DNA of 64,000 nt from Vulgatibacter incomptus (lineage in GTDB: Bacteria > Myxococcota > Myxococcia > Myxococcales > Vulgatibacteraceae): positions 1,237,501-1,301,500 of the forward strand of contig NZ_CP012332.1 of the NCBI RefSeq assembly GCF_001263175.1. Direction: 5' to 3'. The notes under the pieces were generated by a model. It saw nothing but the letters and a program-made list of their open reading frames with translations, did no database searches and was not told where the DNA came from. Position numbers and translations under genes: made by a program. Shown one piece after another: positions 18,840 through 26,590 of the stretch; positions within the stretch are counted from its first letter, which is position 1; every line of letters begins with the position of its first letter.

Positions 18840-19151
18840 GTGCCGACGAACGAAGAGAAGCGCAAGGACGGCGCGGATTCCCTGGACGACGTTGCGTACG
18901 AGGCGCTGATCCAGGAGCTGGACAGCGTGGTCCGGCAGCTCGAGGCCAGCGAGCTCTCCCTCGAGGAATCGCTGCAGGCTTTCGAGCGGGGCGTGAAGCT
19001 CTCGAAGGCGGCGGAGCACCGGCTCGACGAGGCGGAAGGCCGCGTGGAGGTCCTCCTGCAGGGGGATCGGACGAGGCCGTTGGCGCAGCAGGAGAGCGGG
19101 GAAGGACCACGGTCGCGAACCCGCTCGCAGGAGTCGGAAGAGGCGCCCTGA
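18840..19151 (+). CDS. xseB: Exodeoxyribonuclease VII small subunit
   Basis: 103 residues. The XseB helical hairpin is clear (YEALIQELDSVVRQLEASEL, SLEESLQAFERGVKLSKAAE). Several small subunits decorate each XseA coiled coil and are needed for activity. The C-terminal 30 residues are a charged tail. GTG 18840 is preceded by GGAGGAG at ideal spacing. xseA lies 94 nt upstream, with a promoter candidate in the gap. Confidence 0.9.
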   Translation: MPTNEEKRKDGADSLDDVAYEALIQELDSVVRQLEASELSLEESLQAFERGVKLSKAAEHRLDEAEGRVEVLLQGDRTRPLAQQESGEGPRSRTRSQESEEAP

Positions 19152-19268
19152 GGCCGGGGTTTTGGCGCGATCTACGCGGTCGCCGCGCTCGGACGCCAGG
19201 ACCCTCGAGGTTGCGCTGGCTGCAGCAGACGGCGTAACCGCGACGGTCTCCTCACGGAGAGGCTCGGG

Positions 19269-19661
19269 ATGGAGCAGGAGGCACGGCCCAGAATCATCAT
19301 CGTCGACGATGATCGGGACACGAGGGAGATGCTCACGCTCGCCCTCGCGCAGGCCGGCTTCGAGGTCTCCCAGGCGGCGAACGGGCTTCGACTGATCTCC
19401 ATCCTCCACGTCGACAGGCCGGACCTCATCCTCCTCGACGTGATGATGAGCTGGATCGACGGCATCGACCTCTGTCGCTCGATCAAGAAGAACGAAGAGT
19501 TCCGCGACATCCCGGTGGTCTTCCTCTCGGCGAGGAACACCCCGGAAGCGCGGCGCGCCGGGCTGGACGCCGGCGCGATCGATTACCTCACCAAGCCGGT
19601 GAACATCGAGAAGCTGGAGGCCCGCATCCGGGAGATCCTCTCAGCCGGGACTGCGAAATGA
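19269..19661 (+). CDS. Single-domain response regulator (CheY-like receiver)
   Basis: 130 residues making up one receiver domain with no output domain. The acidic pocket is D13-D14-D15, the phosphoacceptor is D57 (LILLDVMM), S87 follows beta4 (VVFLSAR) and K109 lies in TKPVN. GGAGAGG precedes ATG 19269. Its stop overlaps the start of the polyprenyl synthase gene (ATGA), so the two are probably co-translated. No histidine kinase is nearby, so the partner is unknown. Confidence 0.88.
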   Translation: MEQEARPRIIIVDDDRDTREMLTLALAQAGFEVSQAANGLRLISILHVDRPDLILLDVMMSWIDGIDLCRSIKKNEEFRDIPVVFLSARNTPEARRAGLDAGAIDYLTKPVNIEKLEARIREILSAGTAK

Positions 19662-20620
19662 CCGAAGAACCTCGCCGAACGGCAGCCGCCCACACCGGGG
19701 CGCCGGGAGGCGCTCCCGTGGATCTCGAAACCTACCTCCGGGAGCGCAAGGAGCGGATCGAGGCGACCCTCGCGGAACATGCACGGGACTGGGAAGAGCG
19801 CGTCCCGGAGGCCCTCGCGAAGGCGATGGCGTACAGCCTCCTCGCCGGGGGCAAGCGCTTGCGCCCGATCCTCTGCCTCGCGGCATTCGAGGGATGCGAG
19901 GGCGCCAGGGTGGCGGAAGCGGTCGCGCTCGACTTCGCGGTGGCCCTGGAGCTCATCCACACCTACTCGCTGGTGCACGACGACCTGCCGGCGATGGACG
20001 ACGACGACCTGCGCCGGGGCCGTCCGACCTGCCACAAGGTCTTCGGCGAGGCGACCGCGATCCTCGCGGGCGACGCCCTGCTGACGGAGGCCTTCGGGAT
20101 CCTGGCGGGAGGCGACGAGCCCGTTCGGGCGAAGCTCGTCGGCCTCCTGGCCCGAGCGGCAGGGGCGGAAGGCATGGTGGGGGGCCAGCAGCTCGACCTC
20201 GACATGACCGGGCGCCTGGCGGCGGCGGAGCCGCTGCCGTCGCTGGACGAGATCGGGGAGATCCACCGGCGGAAGACCGGGGCGCTCCTCGCAGTGGCGT
20301 CCGAGGCGGGGGCCCTCGCCGCCGGCGCGTCGGACGCCACGGTGAAGGCGCTGCGCGCCTACGGGGAGAGCCTGGGCCTGGCCTTCCAGATCGCGGACGA
20401 CGTCCTGGATGTGGTGGGCGACGCCGCGGCGATGGGCAAGTCGGGTCGAGGCGACGAGGCAAAGGGGAAGCCGACGTACCCGGCGCTGGTCGGGATTGAC
20501 CGCGCACGGGCGCTGGCGCGGGAGGCGCGCGATCGAGCGCTCTCGGCGATCGGCGAGCTGGGTGAGGCCGCCGCTCCCCTGAGGCTCCTCGCGAGCTACG
20601 CCATCGACCGCGCGAGCTGA
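19658..20620 (+). CDS. ispA: Trans-polyprenyl diphosphate synthase (farnesyl/geranylgeranyl type)
   Basis: A 320-residue isoprenyl diphosphate synthase that condenses IPP with allylic diphosphates. The first Asp-rich motif DDLPAMDDDD is at 108-117 and the second (QIADDVLD) near 247. GGKRLRP (64-70) binds diphosphate. The Tyr-Ser pair before the first motif (TYSLVHDD) resembles E. coli IspA, which favours a C15 product, though C20 cannot be excluded. The neighbourhood xseA-xseB-ispA is the common bacterial order; dxs, often next, is missing here. ATG 19658 overlaps the response-regulator stop. Confidence 0.88.
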   Translation: MTEEPRRTAAAHTGAPGGAPVDLETYLRERKERIEATLAEHARDWEERVPEALAKAMAYSLLAGGKRLRPILCLAAFEGCEGARVAEAVALDFAVALELIHTYSLVHDDLPAMDDDDLRRGRPTCHKVFGEATAILAGDALLTEAFGILAGGDEPVRAKLVGLLARAAGAEGMVGGQQLDLDMTGRLAAAEPLPSLDEIGEIHRRKTGALLAVASEAGALAAGASDATVKALRAYGESLGLAFQIADDVLDVVGDAAAMGKSGRGDEAKGKPTYPALVGIDRARALAREARDRALSAIGELGEAAAPLRLLASYAIDRAS

Positions 20621-20707
20621 AGGTCTGTCCAAAGATTTGGACGGACCTCCGCGAAGCCCGAAGGGCGAAGCAACGTAGAATCGAGAGCCTTGCTCGTGAT
20701 CCGAAAG

Positions 20708-20734
20708 TCGGCCCGGACCTTCGGGCCGATTTTT
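20708..20734 (+). terminator. Intrinsic terminator after the polyprenyl synthase gene
   Basis: TCGGCCCG (20708-20715) pairs with CGGGCCGA (20722-20729), followed by TTTTT. It lies in the convergent gap between the polyprenyl synthase (plus) and cysteine desulfurase (minus). A shorter inverted repeat, GTCCAAAGATTTGGAC, is at 20627-20642. Confidence 0.85.
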
Positions 20735-20750
20735 GGACAGCTCTTGAGCC

Positions 20751-21905
20751 CTACCTCGACCGAGCGACACTGGCCTGGGCGAGCGCGGCGGGAAGCGCGT
20801 TTCTGAGGAGGGCGAGCTCGTCATCGCTCGTGTCCGGGCCGACGCTGAAGCGCAGGGTCGACCGGGCGCCATCGGCCGAGAGGCCCATGGCGAGGAGGAC
20901 GTGCGAGGGATCCATGGCGCCGGTGGAGCAGGCGGCGCCGTGGGAGCAGGCGATCCCCGCGAGGTCGAGGGCGACGAGGAGGGTCTCTCCGTCGACGCCG
21001 GGGAAGGTGGCGCTCACGATCCCGGGTACGCGTTCGACTTCGGAGGCGTTGATTCGCACCTCGGATCCGGCCGCGCGGACGATCTCTTCCAGGCGGGAGG
21101 ATCGGTCGGCGAGGCGGGAGGCGCGGCTCTCGCGCTCCCGGAAGGCGAGGTCGGCTGCGGCGCCGAAGGCGGCGATGGCGACGAGGGCGGGGGTGCCGCC
21201 GCGCCTGCCGCGCTCCTGGTGGCCGGGGATCAGGGCGGCGCGCTCCTCGCCGGCCCGAAGGACGAGGGCGCCGGCGCCGGCGAGGCCTCCGAGCTTGTGG
21301 GCGGAGAGGGCGAGGCTGGCGCATCGCGCCGTCCACGGAGCGAGGTCGAGCTTGCCGGCGGCCTGGACGGCGTCGCAGTGGAGGGGAGCGCCGACGTCGC
21401 GGGCCATGGCCGCGAGCGCTTCGATCGGCTGGATGGCGCCGGTCTCGTTGTTGGCGAGCTGGACGGCGACGGCGGTGACGGGTCCTTCGGCGATGGCGGC
21501 CCGGGCCCGCTCGATGTCGATGGTGCCCGACGGCAGCACCGGGAGGTCCTCGACCTCGGCGCTACCGGCCCGCAGGGACTCGGCGGCGATCCGGAGGGAC
21601 GGGTGCTCGATGGCGCCGAGGAGGAGTCGCCCCGGGCGAACCCTCGCGCCCAGGATCGCGGCGGCGTTCGCCTCGCTTCCACTCCCTGTAAAGATCACGT
21701 CGCCGGGGGCGCAGCCCGCGAGCCGGGCTACGCGCTCCCGGGCCTCTTCGAGGAGGCGCCGGGCGGCTCTCCCTTCCGCGTGGACGGAGGAGGGGTTCCC
21801 GGCGCCGAGGGCGAGCGCGCGCTCGGCGGCCTCGCGGGCGACGGGGTGGAGCGGGGCGCCTGCCGCCCAGTCGAAGTAGGCGCGCCCCACGAGCTCAGTC
21901 GGCAC
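20751..21905 (-). CDS. Cysteine desulfurase (NifS/IscS-type class V aminotransferase)
   Basis: A PLP enzyme predicted to take sulfur from L-cysteine as a persulfide for Fe-S clusters or thio-modification of tRNA. In 384 residues it shows the N-terminal FDWAAGAPLHP, the cofactor-stacking GSGSEANA, the Asp-Gln pair CDAVQAAG, the PLP lysine in SAHKLGG and the persulfide cysteine in AACSTGAMDPSHVL. The start overlaps the end of the upstream DHH phosphoesterase gene by 11 nt, so they are co-transcribed. No iscU or iscR is adjacent, so it may be a stand-alone desulfurase. Confidence 0.88.
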   Translation of the reverse strand: MPTELVGRAYFDWAAGAPLHPVAREAAERALALGAGNPSSVHAEGRAARRLLEEARERVARLAGCAPGDVIFTGSGSEANAAAILGARVRPGRLLLGAIEHPSLRIAAESLRAGSAEVEDLPVLPSGTIDIERARAAIAEGPVTAVAVQLANNETGAIQPIEALAAMARDVGAPLHCDAVQAAGKLDLAPWTARCASLALSAHKLGGLAGAGALVLRAGEERAALIPGHQERGRRGGTPALVAIAAFGAAADLAFRERESRASRLADRSSRLEEIVRAAGSEVRINASEVERVPGIVSATFPGVDGETLLVALDLAGIACSHGAACSTGAMDPSHVLLAMGLSADGARSTLRFSVGPDTSDDELALLRNALPAALAQASVARSR

Positions 21906-23052
21906 GGGGATCGTAGGCGAGCAGCGGGATCCCGGGCTTCCCCGCGACGCCCCACTCCTCGCAGAAGCGGCGGACGAGGCCCGACTTGAACTCCTCGCGC
22001 TGCGCCTTCCCGAGCTTCTGAACGGGGATCCGCGCGCCGGCCATCTGGCCGTGTCCGCCGGCGCTCCCGCCGAGCTCCTCCACGACCTCGCGGATGAGCC
22101 TGCCGGCGTTCATCCGCTTGTCGTTGGTGCGCAGCGAGAGGAAGAGATTGTCCTCGTAGATCGCGTACGCGAGGGACCACTTGATGCCCTCGAGGAAGAG
22201 GTGCCGCTCGGCGACCTCGGCGACCATGTCGGGCGAGTAGATGTCGCCCAGGTCGGCCATCACGGCGTTCCCGTGGACGCGGCCCTTCTCGATGGCGGTG
22301 TGGTAGAGGCGGAAGTACTCGGCGGGGAGCTTGGGATGCTCGATGAGCGCGAGCGCCTCCTTGTCGGCCTGGGGGAAGAGCCAGAGGTACGCCTGGACGT
22401 CGACGTCCTCGGTCTCCCGGCCCAGATCGCGCGTGTCGGCCTTGATCCCGTAGAAGAGCGCGGTCGCGACCTCGCGGGTGGGGACGATACCGAGCGTACG
22501 CAGGTAGAGGGCGGCGATGGTGCTGGTGGCGCCGTAGTCGCCTCCGACCTCGGCGATCTCCGCGTCGCGGCTGCCGGTCCGCTCCGGGTGGTGATCGAGG
22601 ATCACGTTCGCCGGGTGGTCGGGAGGCAGGGAGTGGTTCCCCATCTGCGGCTGGGTGTCGACCAGGCAGAAGAGGTCGAACTCGTCGAAGTCGATCCGCG
22701 AGATCGGGACGATCGGGAGCTTGAGCACCTTGAGCAGCGCCCGGTTCTCGGTCCGGCCGATGATCCCGCCGTAGGCGATGGCGGCCTTGAGGCCCGCCTT
22801 CTCCTCGAAGATCTGCGCGAGCGCGAGCGCGGCAGCGACGGAGTCGGGATCCGGGTTGTCGTGGGTGAGGATCAGCGGGCGCTTCCGGGTTTTCGCGAGC
22901 GCCACGAGTCGGTTGGCACGCGCTTCCAGGCTCTCGCTCAAGGCGTCATCCCGCGTCACGGTCGCCTTCGAACCGGCGCCTCGGTGAACGGAAGGGTGAG
23001 CGCGGCCTCGTTCACTCGAGGGCTGGGCCCCTCTAGACGACGGAGTCGCCAT
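21895..23052 (-). CDS. DHH/DHHA1-family phosphoesterase (NrnA-like)
   Basis: Member of the DHH superfamily that includes nanoRNases and pAp phosphatases. The Mn-binding motifs are visible: THDNPDPDS (motif I), DTQPQ (motif II), ILDHHPE (the DHH motif) and GIKADTRDLG (motif IV). The C-terminal DHHA1-like domain ends with the substrate glycine motif GGSAGGHGQMAGARI. The length is about 385 residues. ATG 23052 is chosen; an in-frame TTG at 23079 would add nine residues. The first 50 residues are low-complexity. Degradation of short RNA or pAp is family knowledge and not shown by sequence alone. Confidence 0.85.
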   Translation of the reverse strand: MATPSSRGAQPSSERGRAHPSVHRGAGSKATVTRDDALSESLEARANRLVALAKTRKRPLILTHDNPDPDSVAAALALAQIFEEKAGLKAAIAYGGIIGRTENRALLKVLKLPIVPISRIDFDEFDLFCLVDTQPQMGNHSLPPDHPANVILDHHPERTGSRDAEIAEVGGDYGATSTIAALYLRTLGIVPTREVATALFYGIKADTRDLGRETEDVDVQAYLWLFPQADKEALALIEHPKLPAEYFRLYHTAIEKGRVHGNAVMADLGDIYSPDMVAEVAERHLFLEGIKWSLAYAIYEDNLFLSLRTNDKRMNAGRLIREVVEELGGSAGGHGQMAGARIPVQKLGKAQREEFKSGLVRRFCEEWGVAGKPGIPLLAYDPRAD

Positions 23053-23319
23053 GCTAGAGGCCCCTCTCTTCCTGGTCAAACGATGAAGGTTCCATGTCGT
23101 CTCGGGTCCGGTTCGAAGCTAACAATGGGAGGGCGCCCGAAGTCTCCACGTGGTCGTCTCGAGCGCCCGTAGCCCGCCCGATCTCCACGCGCCGCGGCAT
23201 CCCGGCCGATCGAAGAACGAGCGCGAGCGGTATAGCCGAGCAGGGCGGTGAAAGCCAATTGCCCCGGAACGGCAAGGAACCTGGACCGTCGCCGAAAGCG
23301 CGGGGCCCTCGCCGTTCGA

Positions 23320-24093
23320 CTAGATGTTGGAGGCGCGGCGGCTCCGCTGCTCCCGCAGCCCGTCGATGAAGGCCGCGGAGTTCTCGAGGGAATTCTCGAG
23401 GGCGTCGAGGAGCAGGCCCCTCAGGGCGGAGGGGGGCTGGCGCAGGGAGTCGAAATACCGCTGCCGATCGACCGTGTGGATGATCGCCGGCAGGTAGCCC
23501 GCGCGGAGCAGGTACCAGGCCTGGACGAGCCGTCCGATCTTCCCGTTGTGCTCCACGAAGGGAAAGACCCGCATGAACTGCCAGTGAGCCTGGGCCGCCT
23601 GGCGGACCGGATGGAGCTCGTGGAACTCGACCCTTTCCAGGGATTCGACGAACTTCGCGAGCTCCCCCTCGATCCGCTCGGGCAGAGCAATCTCGTGGGT
23701 GTAGGTCCGGTGGATCGGCATCTCGGCCCGGTAGAGACCCCGCTTCCGAAGGCCGGCGTCGCCCCGCACCAGGATCTCGAAGACCTCGACCAGGAAGGGG
23801 AGGTCGATCCGGTTCTCGCGGACGGCGGCGTGGGCTCGGACGTGCTCCAGGGCGTCGCGGTGGCGCCGGATCGCGGAGATCACGGCCATGAGCGACGCGT
23901 CGCCCACGACGAGGTGTTCCAGCGCCTGGGTGAGCTCCGCCTCGCTCAGGACCTCGCCTTCCAGGCCGCCCTCGTGGTGGAACCACGACATCTCGTAGAG
24001 GCGCTTGTAGGCCTCTGCGGTTCGGGGATCGGCGGAGAGCCGCTCCGCGAGCTCGGCGTTCCGGGAATCGAGGTGTACAAAACGGGCAGTCAT
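23320..24093 (-). CDS. Fic-domain protein lacking the catalytic histidine
   Basis: 257 residues with a Fic fold. Fic enzymes usually transfer AMP or a similar group using HxFx(D/E)GNGRxxR. Here residues 177-188 read FPFVEHNGKIGR. The catalytic His is Phe (codon TTT), GNGR is HNGK, and the acidic residue is kept as Glu. The surrounding helix is normal (QAHWQFMR before, LVQAWYLLRAGYLPAIIH after), so the frame is intact. The N-terminal WFHHEGGLEGE lies where related proteins carry the inhibitory (S/T)xxxE(G/N) motif. No antitoxin-like gene is adjacent. It may be catalytically dead or use altered chemistry. Confidence 0.85.
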   Translation of the reverse strand: MTARFVHLDSRNAELAERLSADPRTAEAYKRLYEMSWFHHEGGLEGEVLSEAELTQALEHLVVGDASLMAVISAIRRHRDALEHVRAHAAVRENRIDLPFLVEVFEILVRGDAGLRKRGLYRAEMPIHRTYTHEIALPERIEGELAKFVESLERVEFHELHPVRQAAQAHWQFMRVFPFVEHNGKIGRLVQAWYLLRAGYLPAIIHTVDRQRYFDSLRQPPSALRGLLLDALENSLENSAAFIDGLREQRSRRASNI

Positions 24094-24247
24094 CGCCCGG
24101 AAGGCTATCGCCCGAAATGTTCAGTTGTCAAGCGGGCTTAGCTCACACTGCCCCGTTGCCCGGGCCCTCGCGGGCCGGCTCTCGGGACAGGTGGTCGGTC
24201 GCTTGCCCGGGTCGGGATTCCCGGCCCGGGCGGAAGACGGTTCTCGC

Positions 24248-24880
24248 CTAGCCCAGCCACTCCCAGGTCGCCCGGCTCACCTGGGCGCTGGGGAAGCGCG
24301 CACCGTGCTCCTCGGCTAGGCGGGGGCCGGCCTGCGTGCGGAACTCCTCGACCGCCGCGGCGTCGACCGCGTCGTAGACGATGAGCTGGCGGCTCTGAGC
24401 GTCGTCGTCGCTGTGAAGCTCGAAGCGGCGGGCGCGAACGAAGCCGGGGGAGGCGAGGACGGCGGGGAGGTGCTCCTCGTCGTACCACCGGGACCAGGCC
24501 TCGAGATCCGCCGTGGGGACGACGGCCTCGACGACGAAGGCGGCGCCGGGCTCCTCGCCGAAGCGCAGGCCGCGGCGGACGTTGCCTTCGAGCTCGCCGA
24601 ACTCCAGGTGCGCCTTCGCTTCGCCGAACGCGGTCGAGAAGGCCTGGGAGAGATCGTCGCGCTCACGCGAGATCAGGTAGGACTCGAGGCTCGCGAGGCT
24701 CGGCAGCTCGAAAAACCAGCAGAACCTTGCGGCGCCGTCGTCGCCAATTACACGCGCACGCGCAGCCAGAGCGTTGCGGCCCATGGCAGCCACGGCTTCG
24801 ACGACGTGTGATGCCTGCCACCGAGAGAACTCCTCGGCGCGGGGGGGCGGTACGTCGATTCGAACGAGGTGAATGACCAT
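24248..24880 (-). CDS. Hypothetical protein with two dimeric alpha/beta-barrel-like halves
   Basis: I do not recognise a named family. The 210 residues look like two tandem ferredoxin-like units. Each opens with a beta strand (VIHLVRIDVP; AAFVVEAVVPT) followed by a helix with an acidic-aromatic pattern (EEFSRWQASHVVEAV; DLEAWSRWYDEEHLPAVL). The second motif, WYDEEHLP, is characteristic of EthD-like or DUF4286-like dimeric alpha/beta-barrel proteins. Internal duplication would let one chain build a barrel. It is on its own, with gaps of over 150 nt on both sides. Confidence 0.65.
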   Translation of the reverse strand: MVIHLVRIDVPPPRAEEFSRWQASHVVEAVAAMGRNALAARARVIGDDGAARFCWFFELPSLASLESYLISRERDDLSQAFSTAFGEAKAHLEFGELEGNVRRGLRFGEEPGAAFVVEAVVPTADLEAWSRWYDEEHLPAVLASPGFVRARRFELHSDDDAQSRQLIVYDAVDAAAVEEFRTQAGPRLAEEHGARFPSAQVSRATWEWLG

Positions 24881-25045
24881 TTCGCGCGCACCTTAGCGGC
24901 CTCTCGGCCGCTTGTCATCGGAAGAATCGAGCGGGAGGCGTCAGAGCGTATGAAGGAAGCGGCCCCGCTCCAAGAGCGGGACCGGTTCCTTCAGCCGCGC
25001 TCCGCGCGGAAACGCTCTTCTTCTCGTCAGCTCCGCCTTCGGCTT

Positions 25046-25080
25046 CGCGTGAGGTCGTGATTCCATCACGACCTCACGCG
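25046..25080. terminator. 15-bp perfect hairpin at the end of the patatin gene
   Basis: CGCGTGAGGTCGTGA (25046-25060) and TCACGACCTCACGCG (25066-25080) are perfect inverted copies with a 5-nt loop. The hairpin overlaps the stop codon of the minus-strand patatin-like gene. No T run follows, so this may be a Rho-linked or transcript-stabilising structure. A second hairpin (CCCGCTCCAAGAGCGGG, about 24964-24980) lies about 80 nt further on. Confidence 0.6.
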
Positions 25081-26489
25081 GCCCGGGCGATCGTGTCCAG
25101 GGGTGGGAGGGGGGCGAGGAGTTTGCGGACCAGGGGGAGGTCCTCGGAGAGCTCCACCTTTCCGCGGTTCATCGCGGCAACGACGGTGGAGATTGATGGG
25201 ATCAGCTGGGTCGGCGATGGCGTCTGCCGGAAGGCGCGGACCACGGTGGCGTAGCGATTCGCGGCCCGGACGTTCTCGGCGGCGATCCGCTGGAGGGGGA
25301 GCCAGAGCGGCGTCGAGAGCCTCGGAGCGAAGGCATCGAGGGCGAGGATCAGGGCGTTGCGGCTGCCGATCCGCCCCGCCTGGACCGCGTCCCACGCCGC
25401 CCGCGAGGGGACGTTCTCGGTGAGGCCTCCGTCGACCAGCCGGAAGAGATCCCGGCGGGTGAAGAGGGTCCCAAGGAGCTCGTGCATCCGCGGATCGGGC
25501 CGGAGGACGTCGTAGTGGATCAGGCCGGGGACGGCGCAGGAGAAGCCCGCGGCGTCGACGACGTCGAAGTCGTTGGTCCAGTCCTCCTGGCCGACGGCGA
25601 TCCCGTCGAGGACGCCCGGTTTCGCGAGCTCCGAGGTGGCGGCAGCGACCTCCTCCAGCTTGGACTTGAGCAGCCACGGCCTGAGGGCGAGGCGCGTGGG
25701 CTCGACGAGGTGCTCGTAGTGGGAGAGCGGGCGCGGGAGCATGCCCCTGCGGATGCCGGAGAGCGTCACCAGCATCGGGATCTCGAGGTCGCGGAAGGTG
25801 AAGGGGCTGCCGTCGTCCCGCTGGAAGTGGCGGAGGAGCGCGCCTCGCAGATAGAGCCGGAGGGCCGCCGGGAGACCGTAGCGGTTCTCGATGGCGAGCA
25901 CCCGGAAGAGGCGGCTCCAGCTCAGGGCGCGGAGGGCCGCCAGGACCTCGCCCGAGTCGTAGGTGTGGCTCCTGGCCCGGAAGAGGCCGTGGATGGCCCC
26001 CATGCTGGTGGCGGCGATGAGGCTCGGGCGGAGGCCGTGCTCCTCCAGGAGGGCGAAGGCGCCGAGGTAGACGTAGCTCGTCCCGCCGCCGCCGCCGAGG
26101 GAGAGCACGAGCTTCTTCTCCCGAAGCTCTGCGTCCAGGGACTGCGGGTCGAGGCGGCCGTCGTGGCGAAGGAGGAGGGAGTCGCGTAGCTGCTTGCTGC
26201 GGGCGGCGGCCTCGGGAGCGAAGGCGCCGAGGGCGGCGAAGTCGGGGCGCTCGAGCGCGTCGGTCAGCCTCCGAACGAGCTCCTCCCGAAACGGCGCGAC
26301 GTCCGGCGCGAGGGAGACGGACCGTTCTGGAGGGCCGACCTCCCCTAGCCTCGCCAGCGAGATGGCCCAGCGCAGGGATGCCTCCTCCCCGGGACCGAGG
26401 GCCCAAGGGTCGGCGAGGGTGGCTCGGACCAGGGCGACCTCGAGCTCCTCGAGGGGGCGGACCTGCTGGAATCGTTCGACGGCGGACAC
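25074..26489 (-). CDS. Patatin-like phospholipase family protein
   Basis: A serine lipid acyl hydrolase of the patatin family, 471 residues. The catalytic elements are present: a Gly-rich oxyanion loop (LSLGGGGGTSYVYLGA, from residue 129), the nucleophile elbow ATSMG with S162, and the dyad Asp in DGGLTENVP (D353). The elbow has Ala where GxSxG is usual, which is tolerated in some members. The N-terminal 125 residues are helical and unassigned. No signal peptide is evident. GTG 26489 is chosen because the next upstream gene, glnE, ends at 26591 and GGAG/AGGG lies before it; the start is uncertain. Confidence 0.8.
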   Translation of the reverse strand: MSAVERFQQVRPLEELEVALVRATLADPWALGPGEEASLRWAISLARLGEVGPPERSVSLAPDVAPFREELVRRLTDALERPDFAALGAFAPEAAARSKQLRDSLLLRHDGRLDPQSLDAELREKKLVLSLGGGGGTSYVYLGAFALLEEHGLRPSLIAATSMGAIHGLFRARSHTYDSGEVLAALRALSWSRLFRVLAIENRYGLPAALRLYLRGALLRHFQRDDGSPFTFRDLEIPMLVTLSGIRRGMLPRPLSHYEHLVEPTRLALRPWLLKSKLEEVAAATSELAKPGVLDGIAVGQEDWTNDFDVVDAAGFSCAVPGLIHYDVLRPDPRMHELLGTLFTRRDLFRLVDGGLTENVPSRAAWDAVQAGRIGSRNALILALDAFAPRLSTPLWLPLQRIAAENVRAANRYATVVRAFRQTPSPTQLIPSISTVVAAMNRGKVELSEDLPLVRKLLAPLPPLDTIARAA

Positions 26490-26590
26490 TTCTCCGATCC
26501 CTACCGCGACGCGGCCGCTGCGTCGAGGCCTTGACGAAGGTGGCGACTTCGGCAGGCCTGCCCGCCTGCCTCCGTTTCGGCCGAAAAGCC

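Noticed and set aside
20621..20750. GTCCAAAGATTTGGAC as an operator or attachment site
   Set aside because: It is a short inverted repeat next to a clear terminator in a convergent gap; nothing points to integration or regulation.
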